Below are positions 58,754 through 64,000 of a stretch of DNA of 64,000 nucleotides, one piece after another (position 1 is the first letter of the stretch; each line of letters begins with the position of its first letter). The DNA is from Halomonas sp. (lineage in GTDB: Bacteria > Pseudomonadota > Gammaproteobacteria > Pseudomonadales > Halomonadaceae). Below the pieces are notes generated by a model, which saw nothing but the letters and a program-made list of their open reading frames with translations, made no database searches and was not told the DNA's origin. Where the stretch lies: the NCBI RefSeq assembly GCF_020832045.1, contig NZ_JAFIFK010000068.1, forward strand, positions 94,321-158,320. Direction: 5' to 3'. A program made the translations under genes and the position numbers.

Positions 58754-59368
58754 GTGGCGTCGAAGCGTGCGCAAATGATGGAAGAAACCCGGGCCAAGCT
58801 CATCCGAGCCGCTCGCAAGGCCTTCGCGACCAAGGGCTATGCGGCCGCCTCGATGGATGAACTCACCGCGGAAGCGGGGCTGACCCGGGGCGCGCTCTAC
58901 CATAACTTCGGTGGCAAGCAGGGGTTGCTGCAGGCGGTGGTCGATCAGATCGACCAGGAGATGGTAGAGCGCATGCTGGTCGCTCAGGCTCGCGCGGCAA
59001 GCCGGTGGGAAGGGTTGCTCGAAGAGGGCGTGGCCTATATCGAGATGGCGCTGGAGCCGGAAGTGCAGCGCATCATGCTGCTGGACGGCCCGGCGGTGCT
59101 CGGCGACCCTTCGCAATGGCCCAACCAGAATGCGTGCTTGCTGCGCACGGCGCAGACCATTCAGATCCTTATCGACGAGGGGGCGGTCAAGCCGGTGGAT
59201 GCGGAGGCAGCCGCGCGCTTAATCAACGGTGCTGCCCTCAACGCTGCCCTATGGATCGCCGCCGCCGAGGAGCCGCGCGCCGTGCTGCCGAAGGCTATCG
59301 AGGCGTTCCGGCAGCTCGCGACGGGCTTGCTAAGAACTAGCGACCCGGCTGGAGAGAGCGGACGCTAA
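58754..59368 (+). CDS. TetR/AcrR-family repressor
   Basis: A 204-residue TetR regulator. It starts with GTG after GAGGAG. The helix-turn-helix is at about 10-55 (ETRAKLIRAARKAFATKGYAAASMDELTAEAGLTRGALYHNFGGKQGLLQAVVDQI). The ligand domain ends in WIAAAEEPRAVLPKAIEAFRQLATGLL, like the YcdC/AcrR C-terminal type. It is divergent from a RidA gene with three candidate operators between them. Confidence 0.92.
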   Translation: MASKRAQMMEETRAKLIRAARKAFATKGYAAASMDELTAEAGLTRGALYHNFGGKQGLLQAVVDQIDQEMVERMLVAQARAASRWEGLLEEGVAYIEMALEPEVQRIMLLDGPAVLGDPSQWPNQNACLLRTAQTIQILIDEGAVKPVDAEAAARLINGAALNAALWIAAAEEPRAVLPKAIEAFRQLATGLLRTSDPAGESGR

Positions 59369-59409
59369 GGGTATCGGCAGCATGGTCACTATCGGCTTGG
59401 GTTAACGTC

Positions 59410-59760
59410 TTACTCATGCTGCAGGATATTGACGAGCTTGCCGAAAGGGTCGCGCACATAGAACCGCCGCACGCCCCAGGGTTCCCTTACCGGCCCATAC
59501 TCGATGGGTACGTTCGCTTTCCGGCAGCGATCCAACGCCGTTTCGATATCGTCGACTTCGATGGAGAGGTCCGGTACGGGCGTGCCGGAGCCCCCTTCGG
59601 TGCCGAAACTCACCTGCACCGTCATCTTCTCGCCCGAGCCATAGGTACGGAACCAGCCGTGGTCCATGAGCAGCTCGAGGCCCAGGATGCCGCCGTAGAA
59701 GGCGGCCGCCTTGTCGAGTTCCACCGTTGCCGTGTTGGACATGATGCGTTTGATTTTCAA
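59410..59760 (-). CDS. VOC superfamily protein (glyoxalase/bleomycin-resistance fold)
   Basis: A 116-residue VOC protein: SNTATVELDKAAAFYGGILGLELLMDHGWFRTYG, then LSIEVDDIETALDRCRKANVPIEYGPVREPWGVRRFYVRDPFGKLVNIL. The TTG at 59760 is chosen because GAGGTG lies 5 bases ahead and the protein then begins like its family (LKIKRI...); an ATG 33 bases upstream has no ribosome site. It is divergent from the PhzF-like gene. Substrate unknown. Confidence 0.8.
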   Translation of the reverse strand: MKIKRIMSNTATVELDKAAAFYGGILGLELLMDHGWFRTYGSGEKMTVQVSFGTEGGSGTPVPDLSIEVDDIETALDRCRKANVPIEYGPVREPWGVRRFYVRDPFGKLVNILQHE

Positions 59761-59906
59761 GTGGCACCTCAGGGGTATCTTGTCGTTGTTCATAAAGTTG
59801 CGCCGCCTGTGAAACGCTTAAACATAGCCACTTCACTATTAGCCTGACTGTTCTATTCTTGTCTTCTTCTACCATTCTGTCCTTGTTCCTATCCGAGGAG
59901 CTTTCC

Positions 59907-60740
59907 ATGAGTGGCACTCTCTATCGCCTTGCTGCCTTTACCGACGACCCGAATGGCGGCAACCCCGCCGGAGTGTGGCTGGGCGAGGCGCTGCCCGAGC
60001 CAAAAGAGATGCAGCGCATTGCGGCTGAGGTTGGCTATTCCGAAACCGCTTTCATCGCGCCGGCCGATGGCGAGCGGCGCACGGTGCGCTACTACAGCCC
60101 CGAGGCGGAGGTGAGCTTCTGCGGCCATGCCACGGTGGCCGGCGGCGTGCAGATGGGACGGCTGAGCGGGGCGGGCACCTACATGCTGGATACAGCGGTG
60201 GGCGAGGTGATGGTCACTGTCAATTAGGTGGAAGGTAAGTGGCAGGCGTCGCTGGTGTCGGTGACGCCGGAGTTTCGGCCCGCCGAGCCGGAGCTGGTCG
60301 AGGAGGCGCGCGAACTGCTCGGTTGGCAGGCTGAGGAGCTCGATCTCGAGATTCCGCCTGCGCGGGCCTATGCCGGGGCCTGGCACCTGGTGCTGGCGTG
60401 CAAGGAGCGGGCGCGCCTCGAGCGGCTCGAATACGATTTCGAAGGGCTCAAGGCGCTGATGCAGCTTGAGGGTCTGACCACGCTGCAACTGGTGTGGCGC
60501 GAGAGTGAAGGGCGCTTCCATGCGCGCAACCCGTTCCCCGTGGGGGGCGTGGTAGAAGACCCGGCTACCGGCGCGGCGGCCGCGGCGCTGGGCGGCTACC
60601 TGCGCGAGGCGGGTCTGCTCCAGGCGCCTGCCCAGTTGATCATCCAGCAGGGCGAGACGATGGGGCGCCCCAGCCGCCTGCAGGTGGATATCCCCCTTTC
60701 AGGTGGCATCGTGGTGACCGGGCAGGCGGTGGAGATCTAG
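59907..60740 (+). pseudogene. PhzF-family isomerase gene with an in-frame TAG
   Basis: A PhzF-like protein of about 277 codons is cut by one TAG at 60225-60227 (codon 107). Both parts are in the same frame: the first has AFTDDPNGGNPAGVWL and the catalytic Glu46 (GYSETAFI); the second has NPFPVGGVVEDPATGAAAAALGGYL. The ATG follows GAGGAG. A single CAG-to-TAG change (Gln to stop) is the simplest cause. Without readthrough the enzyme should be inactive. No loss of the second half's codon pattern is seen, so the change is recent or an error. Confidence 0.85.
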
Positions 60741-61015
60741 GGGCGGCGAGCACCATACTTAGTGGCTGACCGCTGCCTGGCTGACACAAAGTTCAAGCAG
60801 CTCCGGTAAAACTGGTGTGTCGTGCCGAGGCTTCGAAAGCCCGCAATGCATTCAGTGGAAGTTAATGGCGATCCATCGCTGATATAAATCCAATTTGTAT
60901 CAGATGCTAGAAATGCTCGATTGTATGGCTTATCGCGCCTGATTACTCTGCTGCCTCAGCCCAATGCTGACGACCACATGAAATGAGTGGTTGTTTCGCC
61001 AAGGAGATTCCTGTC

Positions 61016-62149
61016 ATGCCGATGCGCCTACTACCCCTGATACTTGCTGTCGCTGCCGGTTCGGTTCAGGCGGAAACCGAGCCCTGCGACAGCATCACGA
61101 TAGACCAGCAGATCAATGCACTGATGAGTCGCCATGATATTGCCGGTATTTCCGTTGCGGTGGTTGATCATGGCGTGCTGTGCGTCAGTCATTATGGCGT
61201 GGCCTCTCGTGACACCGGGCTTGCCGTGAACGATCACACCCTGTTCGAAGCTGGGTCTGTCAGCAAGATTTTCACTTCGGCCCTTGCTGGCTGGGCTCAT
61301 CAGAAGGGCGGCTTCGGTTGGACAGATACTGTCGCCAGCATTGAGTCGGACTTCACTGGCAGCCCGGTAGGCGAGGTCTCCATGATTGAGCTTGCGACCT
61401 ACATGGCCGGAGGAATGCCACTGCAGTTTCCCGACGGCGTGACCCATGACAACGTGTACGACTACTACCGCAACTGGCAGCCCGAGTTTGAGGCGGGCAC
61501 TCAACGCCTCTACTCGAACCCGAGCATCGGTTTGTTCGGTGAGCTGGCAGCGAATAGCTATGGTGTACCATTCAAGGTGCTGATGCAGGACCAGCTCCTG
61601 CCGGCACTGGGTCTGGAGCACACTTGGCTTGAGGTGCCGGAAGGTCAGGCCGACCACTATGCGCAGGGCTACAATCAGGACGATGAGCCCGTGCGGGTCA
61701 ATCCGGGGGCCATGGACGCCCAAGCCTATGGCATCAAGACCACTGCTTTGGATCTGGCCCGCTTTGTCCAGGCCAATATCGATGCCTATCATCAAGATGA
61801 TCCCATGTCCCGAGGACTGCTGGAGACCCAGCACGGCTACGCTGCGATCGGTGACATGCAGCAGGGCCTGGGCTGGGAGAGCTATGCGCTGCCGGTTACG
61901 CTCGACACTCTAAAGGCTGGTACCACTGCGGAGATGGCGTTGGAGCCACAGCCAGCTACTTTGCTGAACACTTCGGGCGATCCGCAAGCGCAGCGTTGGT
62001 ACCACAAGACCGGCTCAACCGGTGGGTTTGGTGCCTATGCCGCCTTCATCCCCGCCCAGCAAAAAGGCATCGCGATTCTCGCAAACAAGCGATACCCCAA
62101 TGCAGAGCGCGTCGAGGCTGCCTGGCACATCTTGCATACGCTGGACTGA
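61016..62149 (+). CDS. Class C beta-lactamase (AmpC-like serine hydrolase)
   Basis: A 377-residue exported serine beta-lactamase-fold enzyme. The ATG at 61016 follows AAGGAG; the signal peptide is about residues 1-19 (cut near VQA-ETE). Active-site motifs are complete: Ser81-Val-Ser-Lys84, Tyr166-Ser-Asn168 and Lys331-Thr-Gly. The closing AILANKRYPNAERVEAAWHIL is typical of AmpC. No ampR lies upstream; the LysR gene downstream is convergent and probably serves the flavoprotein on its other side. It may confer cephalosporin resistance if expressed. Confidence 0.9.
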   Translation: MPMRLLPLILAVAAGSVQAETEPCDSITIDQQINALMSRHDIAGISVAVVDHGVLCVSHYGVASRDTGLAVNDHTLFEAGSVSKIFTSALAGWAHQKGGFGWTDTVASIESDFTGSPVGEVSMIELATYMAGGMPLQFPDGVTHDNVYDYYRNWQPEFEAGTQRLYSNPSIGLFGELAANSYGVPFKVLMQDQLLPALGLEHTWLEVPEGQADHYAQGYNQDDEPVRVNPGAMDAQAYGIKTTALDLARFVQANIDAYHQDDPMSRGLLETQHGYAAIGDMQQGLGWESYALPVTLDTLKAGTTAEMALEPQPATLLNTSGDPQAQRWYHKTGSTGGFGAYAAFIPAQQKGIAILANKRYPNAERVEAAWHILHTLD

Positions 62150-62246
62150 GTACCAGTCAACCCCATACCTTGAAGCATGACAGGCAGCTGAATAATCTGG
62201 CTGCCTAGTTCTTACCTCGAACGGGGATAAGATACTTACATCCAAA

Positions 62247-63134
62247 TTACTGAAGCAGTTCGACAAGAATATCAGCAATGTGTCGAACGACAGGATCCTT
62301 CTCATGGCGTAGATGCCATGCCAAGTGCAGGGTAAAGCCGGGTACCTGCATAGGGGGCGGAAGAGAGATTAGGGTGGCAAAATCAGCGACGACACGGGAG
62401 GGCAGCATGGCGATCATATCGGATCCCTGCAGCAGCGCTGGCACCATCTGGAAGTTGGGCACCACGGCACCAACCCGACGTGAGCTGCCTAGCTTGGCCA
62501 ACTCCGCATCCAGCGACGTCCGTGTCTCGCCTCGCCCAGAGACGATAATGTGAGGGTATTCCAACCAGGTATTCAGATTGAAATCGGCGGCGGCAGGATG
62601 CCCGGCGCGCATGGCGACGACATAGTGTTCAACGAACACCTCTTCACGATGCAACTTCTCCTCGGCTGATGAGAAAACGGAGATGGCAAGGTCTGTCGCT
62701 CCGTCGATGAGTGCCTGGCGGGCAGCCTCGGCGCCATGCCAGGGCTGGATCACTATATCGACGCCAGGAGCTGAACGCTGCAGTTCCTGCTGCAAGGGTG
62801 CCGTCACAAACACTGCTGGATAGTCAGCCATGGCGATCCGCACTGTTTTGCGTATTTCAGCCAGCGGCACCTTGGGCGGATCAACCATATCCACCACATC
62901 CGCAAGCAGCGATTTCAGTGGTGCACGCAGCGCCTCGGCCTTTGGCGTTAGGCGCATCGTGCCACGCCCGCGCTCCAGTAACTCATCACGGAAGAGATAA
63001 CGGCAGCGTTGCAGTGCGGCGGAGGCGGCAGGCTGTGACATGCCCAACTTATCGGCAGCATGGCTGACATGCGCCTCATCCAGAAGCGCATCAAGTACAA
63101 CGAGCAGGTTGAGGTCGAGAGATCGAAGATTCAT
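62247..63134 (-). CDS. LysR-family regulator (NodD/NahR-like)
   Basis: A 295-residue LysR regulator of the NodD/NahR/LinR form: MNLRSLDLNLLVVLDALLDEAHVSHAADKLGMSQPAASAALQRCRYLFRDELLERGRG in the DNA-binding part. The effector domain fills about 90-290. It is convergent with the beta-lactamase gene and divergent from a flavoprotein (63231), with a TAATAG-N6-CTATTA dyad (63143-63160) next to its start. It probably controls the flavoprotein and Tat protein genes. Confidence 0.88.
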   Translation of the reverse strand: MNLRSLDLNLLVVLDALLDEAHVSHAADKLGMSQPAASAALQRCRYLFRDELLERGRGTMRLTPKAEALRAPLKSLLADVVDMVDPPKVPLAEIRKTVRIAMADYPAVFVTAPLQQELQRSAPGVDIVIQPWHGAEAARQALIDGATDLAISVFSSAEEKLHREEVFVEHYVVAMRAGHPAAADFNLNTWLEYPHIIVSGRGETRTSLDAELAKLGSSRRVGAVVPNFQMVPALLQGSDMIAMLPSRVVADFATLISLPPPMQVPGFTLHLAWHLRHEKDPVVRHIADILVELLQ

Positions 63135-63142
63135 GAAGCAAA

Positions 63143-63160
63143 TAATAGAACATACTATTA
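63143..63160. promoter_or_regulatory. LysR-box dyad
   Basis: TAATAG (63143-63148) and CTATTA (63155-63160) are perfect inverted half-sites with 6 bases between, fitting the T-N11-A form of LysR boxes. It lies nine bases from the LysR start. Confidence 0.65.
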
Positions 63161-63230
63161 ATCGATTGGAGTAATTTTGGTCGTGGGTGCATCGTTTCCG
63201 TGCAGTTACCTAAAGGAGGCGATACCCCTC

Positions 63231-63827
63231 ATGACTAAGACGCTCATTCTTCTGTTCCACCCCGATCTTGCGAACTCGAAGGCCAACGCTGCGCTAGCTG
63301 CGGCAGCGGCCAAGCTACCCTCCGTGGAAGTCCTCGATATGCAAGTCATCTATCCCGATGGCATCGATCTATCCAAAGACGGCGAGCGTGAGGCCCTACG
63401 GCTGCTTGAATCCGACCGTATCGTGCTGCAGTTCCCCATTCAGTGGTATTCCACGCCGCCGCTGCTAAAAGCCTGGCAGGATGCCGTGCTTACGCGGATG
63501 TTCTACATCGCCTACGAGTCTGAAGGGCGTATGTTCGAAGGCACGCCGTTCATGGTGGCCGCAACGGCTGGCAACATACCAGACGCCTACCGTTCCGGCG
63601 GGCGCAACATGTTCACAATGAATGCACTTCTCGCCCCGTTGCAGGCCACCGCGCATCGCTGTGGTCTGCCGTGGGCCGAGCCTTTCGTTCTCTATCAGGC
63701 CGACAAGCTGTCAGCGGAAGCACTTGATGCCGCTGCTTTCGAGTATGCCGCCATACTCAAGCGCTGGATCGCAGGCAGTAAAGCGCTCTGGGTGAAGGAG
63801 CCGGAGCTCAGGGGAGCAGCCCAATGA
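63231..63827 (+). CDS. NAD(P)H-dependent flavodoxin-fold oxidoreductase
   Basis: A 198-residue quinone-reductase-like flavoprotein (KefF/MdaB type): ILLFHPDLANSKANAALAAAA at the FMN loop, and VLQFPIQWYSTPPLLKAWQDAVLTRMFYIA as the active-site segment. The ATG at 63231 follows AAAGGAGG. Its stop overlaps the next start in an ATGA, so it is translationally coupled to a Tat-exported protein. It is the third such flavoprotein in the window. Confidence 0.88.
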   Translation: MTKTLILLFHPDLANSKANAALAAAAAKLPSVEVLDMQVIYPDGIDLSKDGEREALRLLESDRIVLQFPIQWYSTPPLLKAWQDAVLTRMFYIAYESEGRMFEGTPFMVAATAGNIPDAYRSGGRNMFTMNALLAPLQATAHRCGLPWAEPFVLYQADKLSAEALDAAAFEYAAILKRWIAGSKALWVKEPELRGAAQ

Positions 63828-64000
63828 CTTACAGCAGACGCGATATCCTGCGTATGGCCAGCGGCCTCGCTGCAAGCACATTCGCAACCTCCATCCTGAG
63901 CTTCGAAGCGTTCGCCAAGAGTAGTGGTGCAGGCAGCCCTGGTTCCGTCCCAAGCTTTCTCGACGGGCATTTCCGCCCCGTTAACAGGGAGACGACGGCC
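63824..64000 (+). CDS. Tat-exported protein, carotenoid-oxygenase-like N-terminus (cut by window end)
   Basis: Fifty-nine residues are visible before the window ends. The N-terminus has a twin-arginine signal (SRRDILRMASG), a hydrophobic stretch, and a probable cleavage site after AFA. The mature part begins SPGSVPSFLDGHFRPVNRETTA, which resembles the FL.GNFAPV.EE.TA start of carotenoid oxygenases (RPE65/CCD family). The ATG overlaps the flavoprotein stop. Tat export fits a folded cofactor-holding enzyme. The family call rests on a short match. Confidence 0.6.
   Translation, partial: MTYSRRDILRMASGLAASTFATSILSFEAFAKSSGAGSPGSVPSFLDGHFRPVNRETTA

Noticed and set aside
59859..60740. Two separate genes in place of one interrupted PhzF gene
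   Set aside because: Both parts are in one frame and together make a normal-length PhzF protein, and the second part has no ribosome site or start of its own.

Overview
This window looks like chromosome of a GC-rich, free-living gammaproteobacterium, most probably a halomonad (Halomonas/Billgrantia type). That is an inference from gene content: a SoxR regulon, a MexEF-OprM-type efflux operon, a YeeN-type YebC protein, DbpA, a RIO-type kinase, a class II HMG-CoA reductase and an ectoine-hydrolase-like M24 protein. No rRNA, tRNA, CRISPR array, insertion sequence or phage was seen. The first and last genes run off the window.

Layout. 1-9 kb: partial dihydrolipoyl-dehydrogenase-like flavoprotein, DUF3008 protein, a GGDEF-EAL protein lacking catalytic residues, tautomerase/creatininase/hydrolase run, a three-gene membrane stress operon (5114-7211), a YebC paralogue and an M24 protein. 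9-20 kb: GST, SoxR, an ABC exporter behind a SoxR-type promoter, RidA, and a LysR regulator divergent from an RND efflux operon. 20-31 kb: DbpA, RIO kinase, GAF-EAL phosphodiesterase, chemoreceptor, exported chorismate mutase lipoprotein, quinone-reductase-like flavoprotein with LysR, and a PQQ dehydrogenase. 31-43 kb: aminoglycoside nucleotidyltransferase, many small detoxification and regulatory genes, arylamine N-acetyltransferase behind a second SoxR-type promoter. 43-52.7 kb: cell-wall hydrolase, ACR3-like exporter with a flavoprotein, metallo-beta-lactamase-fold protein behind a third MerR/SoxR-type promoter, nitrilase-like enzyme with a frameshifted EamA transporter, and a probable mevalonate-use locus (HMG-CoA reductase, TctA-like permease, small membrane protein, divergent MocR regulator). 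52.7-64 kb: an accessory stretch of small enzymes and regulators with an attC-like site beside an AT-richer reductase gene, a truncated acetyltransferase, a PhzF gene with an internal stop, a class C beta-lactamase, and a LysR-controlled flavoprotein followed by a Tat-exported, carotenoid-oxygenase-like protein.

How it works together. Three promoters share the MerR-family design (19-bp spacer with a dyad in it), suggesting one redox-responsive regulon joining drug export, arylamine acetylation and a metallo-beta-lactamase-fold enzyme. Many regulators sit divergently from what they probably control, and for several of them (MmyB-like, ArsR, MocR, MarR, TetR, LysR) candidate operators can be read directly. 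The most novel-looking items are the attC-like cassette, the MocR-controlled HMG-CoA reductase/permease locus with three operator half-sites, the SoxR-type promoter set, and the Tat-exported protein coupled to a flavoprotein.
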